Positions 24,783 to 35,984 of a DNA stretch of 64,000 nucleotides are shown here, in pieces. Source of the DNA: Iris pallida (taxonomy: Eukaryota; Streptophyta; Magnoliopsida; Asparagales; Iridaceae); the NCBI GenBank assembly GCA_029216955.1, contig JANAVB010004074.1, positions 32,896-96,895 of the forward strand, given 5' to 3'. Position 1 is the first letter of the stretch. Every line of letters begins with the position of its first letter. The position numbers and the translations under genes are program-made. The notes under the pieces are model-generated. The model saw nothing but the letters and a program-made list of their open reading frames with translations, was not told where the DNA came from and did no database searches.

Positions 24783-25019
24783 TTACGTATATCCTTGAAA
24801 CTTAACAAATTTATTTTCAGAACCGCTTGAATATAACCCATTCTGCAAATAAGTTTGAGTATCATTAGGTAACATGATGCATGCTCTTCCAAAGCTTTCA
24901 ATTATATGGGCTGGTCCAGTTATTGTTGACACATTATGCATGTAACTAACTTTGAGAAAAAACTCTTGATTCTTCAAAATCTTATGTGTTGTAGCACTAC
25001 TTACCAAACACATATCCAA
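24783..25019 (-). pseudogene. Copia protease remnant with altered active site
   Basis: MCLVSSATTHKILKN near 25000 matches the copia protease active site, in which the first Ser position is normally the catalytic Asp of a DSATTH-type motif. The downstream part (GPAHIIESFGRACIMLP) also fits. The catalytic residue is lost. Confidence 0.65.
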
Positions 25020-25059
25020 GTCATTTTTCTTGGATTCTTTGGATCTCTCAATCTCTTGT

Positions 25060-25706
25060 TGAGTAGTTCGACATGCTTAAATCAGTGTCCATCTTTGTCA
25101 TATTTACGACAATCATTACTACTCCATGAAGCAAAATAAAAATATTATGAACTTATATATTCTAGCTAGCATAAGTATAATAAGAAATAATTAAGCATTT
25201 CAAATGATAATAATATATTATAGAAATGTGACTCCAAATTTATAATAAAGATTTTCAATAAAATAAAACTCTCATGGCCTAGACATTCCATGATGTAAAC
25301 CTAAAATAGAATATGACTTCAAATTTAAATAGTTTATAAGTAGTTGAAATAAACATAAGTTGACCAAGTGCTCATTCAATGGAAGATGGATTTTCAAGTA
25401 TTTCCTCAAACTGTTCATTTGTAATTTTTTTGTTTTGATCCTAAAAAAATAGGATCGAAACAATTCTTATTTGTTTATTTTGAGGATTTGAATTTTTTTA
25501 GAATGTGTTGTCCACTTGTTCCATTTATTGTTTTGTGAAACACTACTTCCACCTTTGTAAGGTTGATAACCATGACCATATCTTCCATAATTTTTTTTAT
25601 TTCCTCTCTCACGTCCTCCACCACGATCTTCGCTAATTCCAAAATTGTTGGCGTTTGTTCCAAGAATTGTCATTGATCCAGTTGGTCTAAAGTTATGGTT
25701 TTTCAT
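25060..25706 (-). pseudogene. Copia gag C-terminal region
   Basis: A G/R/N-rich segment (GGGRERGNKKNYGRYGHGYQ) precedes a degraded zinc knuckle near 25060-25130 (CRKYDKDGHWFKH). Frame breaks separate the parts. Confidence 0.6.
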
Positions 25707-26330
25707 GAGAACGTTGCTATTTGCCTCTGCTACAAGGAGACAGTCACCGGTTCAAAGTATTTTATGAAAGCTCTTTCACGATATTATTACTGTAAAAGCA
25801 CATTACTTGCATAAAAATAGAGAGGATTTTCTCAATTATTTGAGTCTCTGTTACTTTTTCTTCGCACAATCTATGACGAGAAACAATATTAAATATAGCA
25901 TAATTATATTATTTAATATTTTTTACAGTCATGGTATCTTAGATTCAACCATTTACTTTGAGCAGTCAGGAGGATTACCATCCTTTGGTGGTCAAATATA
26001 TCATTTAGAGATGTCTACAAATTCAATGGATCATACTCACATAGATATTCTATATTTAGATCATCATGGATATGATGTCGTAGAAAAATCAAATCAAAGC
26101 CTTGACCTTGTCTTTAGAACTTTCTTTATTTTTCTTCTTAATAGTACTATAAAGCTTGTTGGACTGCAATTGCAACTTTGCATCCATTGATAAATAATTT
26201 TCTCTGCTCACATCAAGAGCTTTGAATTCAAGCTTTGCAAGATTCGACATCTACTTGACAAGAAATAATTATATTAGATGTAAATTAATAATAAACTTGA
26301 TAAACGCTTTCAAGATTACAAAACTTCACA
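25707..26330 (-). pseudogene. Decayed 5' gag and leader of the copia element
   Basis: This lies between the gag C-terminus and the right LTR and should hold the rest of gag. I could not align it with confidence. A plus-strand open frame at 25807-26190 is antisense to the element and is not supported as a gene. Confidence 0.4.
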
Positions 26331-26525
26331 TATGCCATAATGTGATGAAACGTTATCAAAGAATATTATATCTCATGTGTATCACATATATAACAATGTG
26401 ACAAAACACTATAAAAGAATATTATGTCTCATGTGTATCACATATACAACAATGTAATTAAACGCTATCAAATAATATTATGTCTTATGTTTATCACATA
26501 TATAACAATGTGATCATTATACAAT
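26331..26525. repeat. Tandem repeat, about 64 bp x 3
   Basis: Three degenerate copies of a unit with AACGCTATCAAAGAATATTA, then TATGTCTCATGTGTATCACA and AACAATGTGA, at the inner edge of the right copia LTR. Confidence 0.8.
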
Positions 26526-26555
26526 AATATATTTTGGGTGCTTTTTTTTTTTTAA

Positions 26556-26714
26556 TATAGTTTACAATGAAGGTTTAATATCATCATGACAATTAAAGAA
26601 GAAATGCCAAAAATACATAGGTTATGGATAACCAAATATCATAGGTTATGGATAACCAAAAGGCATAGATTATGTAGACCAAATAATTATGGTGAATTAT
26701 CCATATTTACAACA
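26556..26714 (-). repeat. 5' LTR of the copia element, truncated
   Basis: Matches about 21370-21528 (TATAGTTTACAATGAAGG through TACAACA). The inner 90 or so bases are missing. Confidence 0.8.
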
Positions 26715-26792
26715 AATTTTCTTTTCTCACACTTTTTTTTTGACATCCCATTTTCCAAGTCATAGTCCGTCAGCCGAACAAACGAGGCTTTA

Positions 26793-27218
26793 GAGCATCT
26801 CCAACCCTATTGTGAGTTTGGAAAAAATGGTTGCCACATAGGAATGACAAGCATTTTTTTCAAAAGTACTTCTCCAATGCAAATGTGAAATAAATTGTGA
26901 AGTTGACATGACAATGACATAGCAAGGAGAATGTGAAGTTGGTTGTCTAGATCTAGACAATGTACTTCACAATGACTTTATGTCCACATCATCAATTATG
27001 AATAAAAAAATATATATAAAAAAGAAGAAGTGAAAAAGTTGTATTGGAAGTTGAAAAAAAGTAATTTTATTGTCTTCTCAAACTTTTGCATTGGAGAACA
27101 TATTTTTATCTCATTATCTTGTGTGAATATCATCTTGCCATATAAGAAGACATTGTCTTATGTCTCATGTCACATAGGATTTACAACACAAAACATGACA
27201 ATAGGGTTGGAGATGCTC
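26793..27218. mobile_element. Tourist-like MITE, 426 bp, with TTA duplication
   Basis: The first and last 21 bases are perfect inverted repeats (GAGCATCTCCAACCCTATTG and one more base). TTA flanks both ends (26790-26792 and 27219-27221), the PIF/Harbinger duplication. No coding capacity. It directly abuts the MITE at 21062-26789 and lies 232 bases upstream of the NC2-beta start codon. Confidence 0.88.
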
Positions 27219-27221
27219 TTA

Positions 27222-27450
27222 GTAATAAGGGTATAATGGTTTTGAGATGCGTCTTTCAGATTCCGGACCTGATCGATCCGAACGGTTCACGAACACACTC
27301 GCTTGCTCATATTCGTATGTTTCCTCCTCTCTCCATTTGGAGTTTCTCCAAACCCTAACGATTCCCAAATCGTGATCAAATTTCCCGACCGAGCTCCTTA
27401 AGAAGCCCTAATTTTTTTGGAAATTTGGTTCTGATCCAAAATTCGAACCT
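27222..27450 (+). promoter_or_regulatory. Proximal promoter and 5' leader of the NC2-beta gene
   Basis: The leader is pyrimidine-rich (CCTCCTCTCTCC) and contains AAACCCTAA, a telo-box-like motif common in plant promoters of housekeeping genes. A weak TATA-like GGTATAATGG lies at 27229. The transcription start is not known. Confidence 0.5.
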
Positions 27451-27505
27451 ATGGAGCCGATGGACATCGTCGGGAAGTCGAAAGAGGATGTTTCCCTCCC
27501 CAAAG
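27451..27505 (+). CDS. Dr1 (NC2B): NC2-beta exon 1
   Basis: Encodes residues 1-18 plus one base of codon 19. The start ATG is chosen because MEPMDIVGKSKED matches the family N-terminus. Donor AAAG|GTACC. Confidence 0.92.
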
Positions 27506-27582
27506 GTACCATCTTTACATAGATGATGATAGATTCATTCTGTAGCTTACAACTAGGTTCGTCACTGAGGACCCATCTGTTG

Positions 27583-28903
27583 AATTTTAGGGTTTTTAGT
27601 TCTGTTTGGTGTCGAAATTTGTGTTCTTGGAATAAAATTTCGAGGTCATGATTCGTTATTAGCCTGATGAAAGTATAGTTTTTTGCTTTTCTTAATTCAT
27701 TATGGCCATAATCGAAACTTTGCTTGTTTTCTATGTATTGACACTTCTATACTTCAAACCTCTTACTTCTCGGAAGCACAAACACTCAAGAAACTTGGTG
27801 CTTTTGCGTCATGCCGTTCACGTATCGACATGACACAGCCACTTCAAAATGTACTAGGACACACTACAATTGAATCTGTGCTCATGTACACTACATCATG
27901 TTCGGCATGTTTTTAACTTCCGGGTTGAGGAGTGAGGCATGCTGACGGATTATTTATCTTCTTGTTAGTTGTCTCATGACATGTTGGTCGTTGGGCATCC
28001 ACATGGCTGGTCACAATATGATATATTCATATATATTAGATTTGACAATGTTTTAAAATGGCTTAAATGATGTTCATAAAGCTATTTTGTTATGCGTTCA
28101 TTCTATGGACTATTGCTGACTAATTAGAAAATTTGCTTAACTGGCCTCCCAGTTAGCCAGATTAGTCGGTCATTTACTTGGTCAATTGATCACCACCCCT
28201 TACTGGTTTTAGAACATTGGTGAAATGATGATCTATCAGAGTTCCAATCTGATGTCATAGACTAAATCCTGTAATTTTCGGGTTTTAAGTTCTGTTTGGT
28301 TTCAGAATATGTGTACTCGGATCAAGGTAACGATTCATTATTAGCCGCATGGAAGTAAACTTGTATTTTTAATGTAAATATAGCTATACTCGTACATTAA
28401 ACGGAGGAACTTATATCCTGTGTATTGACTGTTCTACATCTTACTCCTTGGAAGCAGAGATAGTTCGAAAAGCCGGTGCCTTATCTGTGTCACATCGTGT
28501 CGGATACATACATGACATGATTGCCACTTCAAGATACACTAGGACGCACTATAATTGAGGCTGTGCTCGTGTACAATACATCAAGTTCAGCACATTTTTT
28601 AACTTCTGAATTGAGGAGCAGAGGCGTGCCGAGGGATTATTTATCTTCTTGTTCGTTGTCTCATGACATTTTGGTCGTTGGGCATCGACATGACTTCCTA
28701 CAATGTCATATATCAATTTAATATGGCTTGAGCATTGTTACGTAAAGTGATTTTGTTATGCGTTCAGCCTATGGACTGTTGCTGACCAGTTGGAATTTTT
28801 TGCTTAATTGGCCTCCCAGTTGATCAGATTAGTCAGTCAGTTGGTTAATTGAGTACCCCTTACCAGTTTTAGAACATTGGAGAACTGATGATCTATCAAA
28901 CTT
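27583..28903 (+). repeat. Tandem duplication in intron 1, offset about 690 bp
   Basis: 27583-28242 and 28271-28903 align along their length with roughly a fifth of positions changed. Shared landmarks are AGTTCTGTTTGGT (27598 and 28288), TTATTTATCTTCTTGTT, TTTTGTTATGCGTTCA and GATGATCTATCA. No open frame is shared. Confidence 0.9.
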
Positions 28904-29876
28904 TGGATGTGGTATCATTGGCTCATACATTTGAGGACAGTACACTGGCGGTAACTGCAACTTTTTGCTGCCTCTGTCCTAATCATTTGAGTTTTGTAAC
29001 CTTTAGTGAGTTGATGTCATGGTGGAAGAGACTTTAATTTTTCATTTTGTACCTGATGATGGACTAAAAATTAAGGGCTAGTTTCTCCGGATCTCAACTT
29101 ACCATTGAGGGATTGACAAGTTAATGACCCCTTAATAGGTGTGTTTTTAAACGCTTGGCTGGAGGATATGTGACAGGATGGAATGATGGATTGAGAGTTA
29201 CTAAACTTAGATGGATGGTAACAACAAACAACGGCGTTGATGGTGACAAAGGCTTCACATAAATTCTTGGGGTCCAAGTAGATGTCTGTTTGGTCAGTTT
29301 GGAAATTAATCATGTAACAACTATAGTTTATCATGTAATGTACGTATCTAAGAATGTGAGTTCTTACTATAGGTGGTTTAGGAATTTTACGTGTGGAGAC
29401 AGTCATGACACGATAAACTTTTAGAAGCAGGACACACACCTATACTGTAGTTTATTAAGTAATCTAAAGTATATACGAATGTAAGTTTTAAGGACAGTGG
29501 TTTAAGAATTTTACCTGTGGAAACATAGTCATGACTCATGATACGATTTTTTTTAGAAGCAGGAGACGCACCTATTTATCTTGATATATGACACATAGAG
29601 GACCATGTTTTAGATGAAATAACCCTTCCTTCTAGCAAATGGTTGTTCCGTTTCAGCATACACATAAAGACCCTCAGAAGTCAGAACATCCTCCTTTAGC
29701 ATACTAAAGTCACTAGCATCAGACTGTAGTTGCTAATACCAATGGTTGTTCATGCTATAGATGGAACTACACTTAGTAGGAAGTTAAAATGTGTATATGA
29801 CATCTACTTTCAGTTTAATCTTCAAAGTTTCTACAGAACTTTCATGAATACAATATATGCGTTATAAGCTACAACC

Positions 29877-30120
29877 GATGTTGTTCTGGGCACTAGGCGA
29901 GGCGACAAATCTTCCGACTCGTCTAGGTGCCGCCCTAGAACTTGGGTACTTCATTGTTGTTCTTGCAAAGTTTTCTAACTTCAAGACGACCCTAGGCAGT
30001 CGTCTAGGCCCCCATCCCCACAACCAGGAAAAATTAAACCAAGGCATGTCGACAATTATTTTACCTGTATGCCTAGGTCGCTTAGTGCGCCTAGGCGTCA
30101 CCTCTAACAACATAGGCTTC
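29877..30120. repeat. GCCTAGGCG-rich repeat, MITE-like
   Basis: The ends ATGTTGTT (left) and AACAACAT (right) are inverted, and inner sequence contains several CGCCTAGGCG-type blocks on both strands. No target duplication was found. Class uncertain. Confidence 0.4.
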
Positions 30121-30228
30121 AACAACAACAACAACAACGACAAAGCCTTTATCTCAAATATTTCGGTTGTTTGAATCAGTTTCTTTTATTCAACTTTGTT
30201 AAAGGCCACGCCCTCTAATTTATATGCC
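30121..30228 (-). mobile_element. LINE-RTE 3' tail fragment
   Basis: An (AAC)6 run then GACAAAGCCTTTAT and TAAAGGCCACGCCCT parallel the fragment at 50757-51035, which encodes a recognisable RTE C-terminus. The RTE 3' end is a TTG-type run on the minus strand. Confidence 0.6.
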
Positions 30229-30604
30229 TTTTAAGCTGTGTATAATTATTATATTGAAAGAGTTGAATGTTAAGTTCTCATATTCATTCTATCAAAAAGA
30301 AGAAAGAAAAAGTACATTTCTTATTTTTTTCCGGTATTAATCCATAGAAGTTATATGTTAATTGCATATCGATGAAGTATTTCAATGAGGGGACTCATCA
30401 TATGTTGACTTTAATATATAGTAAATCACTAAATTGTTATATGTATATTTTGGAAGCTTAGTATATATTTGAGGAAATTATATTTTTGTGACATTGAAAC
30501 TAGGTAAAATATTTGACATCTTACGATAGATATTTTGGACCATAATTGGGCATCCTTTTTCTATTGAAATTGGCACTTGACTTTTTTTTTTTGACTTTTT
30601 TATT

Positions 30605-31233
30605 CATAGTTTGCAGTATCGGCTGATACCGATACGATACAACTAATATTGATACGGTTTGGCATGTTCTGATCCGATACCGACTGATACCAATACCGAC
30701 ATTGGGGGTCTCTTTTTCAGTCAATTTGGTAAGAAAATTGAAAGAAAAAGATTGAAAAATGAAAAAGAATACTGTCAACGTAAAAATTCAGTGACAATGT
30801 TATGGTGTATCAATATGATTTCTTATTGATAAATTGTAATCATTATCATTTGTCAAAGTTCTATATTCGTAAAATTGTAAATTCACAACATTTATCCATA
30901 TTAATATTATTCCATTTAAAACTAATGATAAGCAACATATAATATATAAATTATGTTTAATTGTATCAAATATATCGCTGGTAAATCAATCAGTATGTAA
31001 ACCAATCAACAAGGATGACTCTTATTTTTTTAAAACTACTAAGAATCAACACAAAAAATACTTAAAATTATGCCTACATGTGTAAAATATTATTTTCTAA
31101 AATTTTAATAGTTTATGAATAATTATTTTCTTTTTGATATAAAAAAAAATCTGATTCTCCAATCCGAAACCGCCGATTCCGATACTCATATGAATGGTCT
31201 GATACGGATTCAGATACCATATTGCGAACCTTG
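30605..31233 (+). mobile_element. hAT-like MITE 'TATCGG family', copy 1 (intron 1)
   Basis: Begins CATAGTTTGCAGTATCGG and ends GCGAACCTTG, sharing the GATACGGTTTGGCATGT block and ACATTGGGGGTCTCTTTT with copies at 50078, 57833 and 58387. No target duplication is visible for this copy. It is the longest and most diverged. Confidence 0.75.
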
Positions 31234-31507
31234 CTTCTTCTTTTTTACTCCATTAAAGGCTGTTCATTTCTTTACATATAATATTTTAAGTACATGGAAA
31301 ATAAGAGAAATATAAGGGTACTTGCCTGATGATTAATACTAAAATAATTATGTGTCACTCATTTTACTGTGATCCGTCTATTAGTTGCATAGTATATGTA
31401 TATACTATTTTCTGCTACCTCCTTTACATAGAGATGAAGATATTTTCTGATTTTATATTTAAAGTGGTACTGATGGTGTGCTGATGCAATGTTTCATTAT
31501 TTTATAG

Positions 31508-31597
31508 CAACCATGTGTAAGATTATTAAGGAGATGCTGCCACCTGATGTTCGTGTAGCCAGAGATACTCAGGACCTGCTTGTTGAATGTTGTGTAG
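31508..31597 (+). CDS. Dr1 (NC2B): NC2-beta exon 2
   Basis: Completes codon 19 (Ala) and encodes residues 20-48, first helices of the histone fold (KIIKEMLPPDVRVARD, QDLLVECCV). Donor GTAG|GTAATC leaves phase 1. Confidence 0.95.
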
Positions 31598-33304
31598 GTA
31601 ATCCAGGAATCATTAGACTTCCTCTTTTATCACGTGTCTTATGCATGCTTGCATGCATTTATAAGTGTAATTTTTATGTTATCTATGCATGTATATGATA
31701 TAAATGTTATGTGCATGCATATCTGTGATAGTGTGTCCAAGTTCATATTCTGCTTATTTGCATTTCTTGGTGGTTTTTTCCATAGTGGCTTTTCATGTAT
31801 GAGATTATTTGTAGCTCTTCTCATTAATGATTTTGAAAGTTCATGTAGTTACAGTGATATGCATTAGTGATATCAATGTCACCTTTAAAAATGGCATGTC
31901 AATGTCGCCTCTGAAAACATGGTGGATCATATGCAAACATTTCTAAACTCGTTACTTCAAAATGGCGGACATATTTTATGTTATGCTATCATATCATAAA
32001 AAAAAATACTACAAGTTTGCAGAGATGATTAGCATAACATGCTATTTCGACAAAACTGATTATAACTGTGTGGTAGCATTAGTGTAGTAATAGTTTTCAA
32101 TGGAACTGCATAATACAAGAACAATGCAAATTGACAGTTAGGGTAGGTTACAGGAATCTTCTTTTTTCCATGAAAACCCTAATAGGGGTTATTGGCTATG
32201 TTACATTAGCAACTATGTATCCTCTTTTACTGCCTGATTCTAGGTTTTGTTTGGTTTGTTCCTATCTGTAGCAATTTCCCTCCGCCCCTATCTGAATTGG
32301 TTGGTTTCCTATGCATTTTGTATGGAAAAGTATCAGTTTAATATGATGTTTGTGCAGTTACATGGTTTTCTTTCAGTGCAGTTGACGATTATTATTTTTT
32401 CCTGATATTAAGGGCCATTCTTTCTAACCAAGTCTTTCCCTTCCATACCAATTGACTCAACCACTGGTTGTCCATCCTTTGGTACTTGATCATTTTTGGT
32501 TGGGAAAACTATACTTTTGGTCACTGAATATTTGCAAAACTTAAGTTTTAGTCACTTCCTATATATATTTTTGGTTGCTTAGTGACTAAAACTTAAGTTT
32601 TGTAAACATTAATGGTTCATTTGGATGTTTTCTGAAATTTTGTTCTGAAAACAATTTTCAAAGAAGAAGTTATAAAATTGTTTTATGGGTATACAGAAGT
32701 TCTGACTTTGCGTTTGGTTACTTTCATCTGAAGAATTGTTTTAAAAAACAAAAGTTAAAAATTATGTTTGGTAATCAATTTTTAGAAAATATTTTTTTAA
32801 TAAAATTTTATGAAATAATTCTGAATGTGCCGTGTCTATAATTTTATGTCAAACCGGACACATTTCGTATCCAGCCTCTGGGTCCGACCCCAGGATGTAC
32901 ACACCCAAATTTTGTATTTGATACACTGTTAGCATCAACACCCAAAAATCTAATATAATTTTCTAACCCACTGTACGACGAAAGGACACATAAACCCCAA
33001 ATTCGACACCATGTCCAGATTTGACCCCATCTACTATCGTGTATTCCCTATGTTCGTGTCCAGATCTGACCCCGTCTACCACAGATCTGGCCGTAGAGGG
33101 CTTCCTTCTCCGATAGATCCGAATTCCTCATTCCTCGTTCTTCTTCCTCCTCCTCTCCCTGTGACGTCCTGTCTACGAGCCGTCCCGTTTACGAGCTCCA
33201 TCTCCGCTCGTGGCGTCTCCCCGTCAACCGCCAGAGGAGGAGAGGATGAAGAGGATCCATGCTGTGTGGCAGCTGGCAGCCGGCAGTCGACGTCGTCTAC
33301 GAGC

Positions 33305-33472
33305 GGGTGAGTGAAGTGTGGAGGAGAGAGAAGGAGAGGAGGAAGGGGAAGAGGAAGCAGCCAAACAGTAAAGAGGAGGAGAGAGATGAGAGAGGAGGAA
33401 GAAGAGAAGAGGAAGAGGAAGAGGAAGAGGAGTGAAGAGTGGAGGAGAGAGAAGAGAGAGGGGGAGAGGGAA
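33305..33472 (+). repeat. GA-rich low-complexity tract in the MULE
   Basis: Nearly pure purine (GAGGA/GAAGAG). Open frames across it are low-complexity artefacts. A second (GA)n run lies at 34456-34480. Confidence 0.85.
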
Positions 33473-34149
33473 TCGTAAGTTCAGAAAATCCACTCAGAAA
33501 ATCCATTTTTCCTCCACTCCCAAAAAATGTTTAAACATTTCTTTTGGAAAAAAATTTCTGAAAAAAATTCGACAGCAGCAACAACAAAACACTAAGGGCC
33601 TGTTTAGATAGGTTTTCTTAAATTGTTATGAAAACAATTATCAAAGATGATGTTATAAATTTATTTTATGGGTATACAGATTCTGAGTTTGCTTTGGTTA
33701 CTTTTATCTGAAAAATAATTTTAAGAAACAAATATCAGAAATTCTGTTTGGTAAATTTTTTTTAGAAAATAATTTTTTAGTAAAATTTATAAAATATTTG
33801 TATTTGTGTGAAATAATATTTGTAGTCCACACATACAATTTCTAAATAGACATTTATACAAAATTTGATTTCCAAATAGACATTAGAACAAAAATATAGG
33901 AACCACAAGTACCATGATTTCCATGTCCCTGAAAAACTTTGATTTCCAAATTTTAATTCCACAAAATCTTTGATATCTATGTCCTAGAAAAAAAAAAATC
34001 TAGGAACCACAAGAATCCATGTCCCTGTCTGGACGAGCTCCGGTGGAGAAAGCCGAGCTTCGATGGGGTCGGAGAGACAACATCGACGTCGTCTCCTCCA
34101 GAACCCTCTTCGCCTTCTTTGCCTTCGCGTCGAGCTGCCACAGCTGGCC

Positions 34150-34274
34150 AGGATTTTGAGGCGGTGGATCTCGTCGTGGAGCTCGACCTCCGAGTCGACG
34201 AACTTGTCGGGGGCGTTGGGGTGCTTCATGCAGGGAGGTCGGACCTCGATGCCGTCGATTTTTTTTTTTTTCAT
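34150..34274 (-). pseudogene. Captured gene fragment, CTNNBL1-like
   Basis: The minus strand encodes IEVRPPCMKHPNAPDKFV and, directly after, DSEVELHDEIHRLKILA. From memory of the family this resembles the N-terminal ARM region of plant beta-catenin-like protein 1, a spliceosome-associated protein, where a KHPN..KF.DSEV.LH.E..KLK.LA pattern is usual. The resemblance stops after about 30 residues and arginine-rich unrelated codons follow. The fragment is inside TIRs, consistent with capture by the MULE. No sign it is expressed. Confidence 0.5.
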
Positions 34275-35984
34275 GGCTTCAGGAGGACGTGGTGTCGGAG
34301 CGATGGCGGGAGCCGGACAATGTCATCCCAAAGGAGTAGGAAGGGAAAAATGAAAGAGGGTTCTCTGGAAAGAAAATCTGAAAGGAGGGGGAGAGAATGT
34401 TAAGTGCGAAAGAGTGAATTTTTTCTTCCAAAAAAGTAGAAGAAGAGGAGCGCATGGGGGAGAGAGAGAGAGAGAGAGAAATAAGTGAAAAAACCCTCTC
34501 CAAAAAAGCTTTTTTTCTTCCACTCGGAAAGCCGAGTTTAAATTTTTAGAAAAAAAAATTCTATTTTTTTCTTCTAAAAAACTGTAGCCAAACGTTGTTT
34601 TGCTCCACAAAGTCATTTACACTCCAAAAAATCTATTTTAAATCCTAACCAACTCCATCCCTTCATTTCCACTTCGAAAACAGATAAAAATACTAACCCT
34701 AACCAAACGGGACCCTCAGTGACCAAAAATATAGTTTTCCCTTTTTGATTGTCGGAGAATCTATCATGTATGATAATACTTTCATCAGCCGAGGGAATAT
34801 TGCTTGTGAAGTGATCTTTGTCTAAAAGATTTGACTTTTGCTTAGCTCAAGCTGCTTAACTTGCCTGACGAGCTATATGATAAGTTAGTAGTAGAAGTGA
34901 CGTTGCTAATATCTTATGTATGTTGTAGCAACTTGGCTACATCATTCGTGTGTTTAGGGGTGAGCAGATTTCGGTTGAAAACTGAAAAAACTGGCCCAAA
35001 CCGTCCAATTTCGATTTTCGGATCGGTTTTAGATTGGGCGATTCGATATTTGGTTAACATAATTTATAATATTGGGTTTCGGTTATGGGTTTCGGTTATC
35101 AAACCGAACCGAAATCCGAATTATAGAAGTGATATTACCAGTTTACCCTTATGTCTATATATACACTAAAAATCTAAAACCTAACCCTAAGTATTCTCTT
35201 TCCTATCTTCCTTCCCGTTCCTGCGCTGACGCTCTCCTCTCTTCATTTTCTGGATCTATCGAGACTCTCTCTCTCCTTGACTTTCTCAAAGTCTCGAGTC
35301 TCTTTCTCTCGACTAAGACTCTCTCTCGAGTTTGAGTCAGTCTCTCTCACAAGTACGAATTCGTTGACTGAGTTTAGGATTTGGATCTGATTTTACGGTC
35401 TCTTTTATGACTTTCTAAGGAATCCAATATTCAGGAGCCTAAGCCCCTAACCCTAAGTAAGTATTCTTTGAAATTTTAATTTCTTGTAATTCTTTTATAT
35501 TTCAGCATATATTTCTTTTGGATCTGAAAAAGAATATACTTTCTTTTGAGGATTTGGCTCATGATCCCATGGAATAAGTTTCTGATTCTCTACGAAATGT
35601 AATTGTTTTGCTGAGATAAAATATTTTTGGGCATTTTCTTGCTATTTGGGTATTTTATAGCAACCGGTTTTTGATTAGGCTTTCAAGTATTTGATTTTAT
35701 AAACTATTGTTGCCATTATTGAGCGATTACAACCCTTGTGCTGCATGCTTGTGCTCTTCGTTTTCTTTTCATTGTTAAAGAATTTTCTGCTTAGATGTTG
35801 AGTTTCCCTTGAGAGACTACCATTATAATTGAAAGTCAGAAGAAATTAATCAATGGAACTCTTTTTTTGGAGATATTTAGAAATTAATTAATGGAACTCT
35901 TTTTCGTATTCCTTCAAGATGGACCGTGACACGAGATTATTATGAAATTTACTCTAAGGAAAAAGCGTAAGTTCAAAACATACT

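Larger units (their letters stand above)
21284..26714 (-). mobile_element. Ty1/copia retrotransposon, decayed, minus strand
   Basis: A left LTR ending in TACAACA (21528) and a right copy ending at 26714 share about 160 bases. Between them, leftward, lie gag, protease, integrase, RT and RNase H in copia order. Next to 21528 the minus-strand AAGGGAGAG before TGTTG is a polypurine tract. The right LTR is truncated on its inner side beside a T run, and no primer site remains there. Clade not assigned. Confidence 0.85.
21062..26789. mobile_element. PIF/Harbinger-like MITE interrupted by a copia element
   Basis: The left end is GGCCTCGTTTGGTTC after TTA. The right end GAACAAACGAGGCT is followed by TTTA. 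The inverted ends and TTA duplication fit the Tourist/Harbinger type. Without the copia insertion only about 300 bases remain, so it is non-autonomous. A GGAAA pentanucleotide run (21079-21121) lies at the left end. Confidence 0.65.
27506..31507 (+). other. NC2-beta intron 1 (4.0 kb)
   Basis: Phase 1, ends TTTTATAG. It contains a 690-bp tandem duplication, a GCCTAGGCG-rich repeat, a LINE-RTE tail and a hAT-like MITE, listed separately. 28910-29876 and 31240-31500 hold nothing I recognise. Confidence 0.9.
32502..34741. mobile_element. Mutator-like element, Pack-MULE-like
   Basis: The ends GGGAAAACTATACTTTTGGT and the inverse of CCAAAAATATAGTTTTCCC are TIRs of about 27 bases. Flanks TTTTTGGTT (32493-32501) and TTTTTGATT (34742-34750) form a 9-bp target duplication with one mismatch, typical of Mutator-like elements. 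There is no transposase. Inside are an internal direct repeat (about 32620-32800 against 33600-33780), GA-rich tracts and two GC-rich islands (33010-33310, 34020-34330) that look like captured gene pieces. Confidence 0.8.

Noticed and set aside
25807..26190. 127-codon plus-strand open frame inside the copia element
   Set aside because: It is antisense to gag of a decayed element and has no homology I recognise.
26331..26525. Possible CRISPR-like direct repeats
   Set aside because: These are contiguous 64-bp tandem units without unique spacers, in a plant genome.
29857..30174. 105-codon plus-strand frame ending in poly-Asn
   Set aside because: It spans a MITE-like repeat and an (AAC)n run, so it is not a gene.
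33224..33506. Leu/Ser/Pro-rich minus-strand open frames
   Set aside because: They are artefacts of a purine-rich tract.
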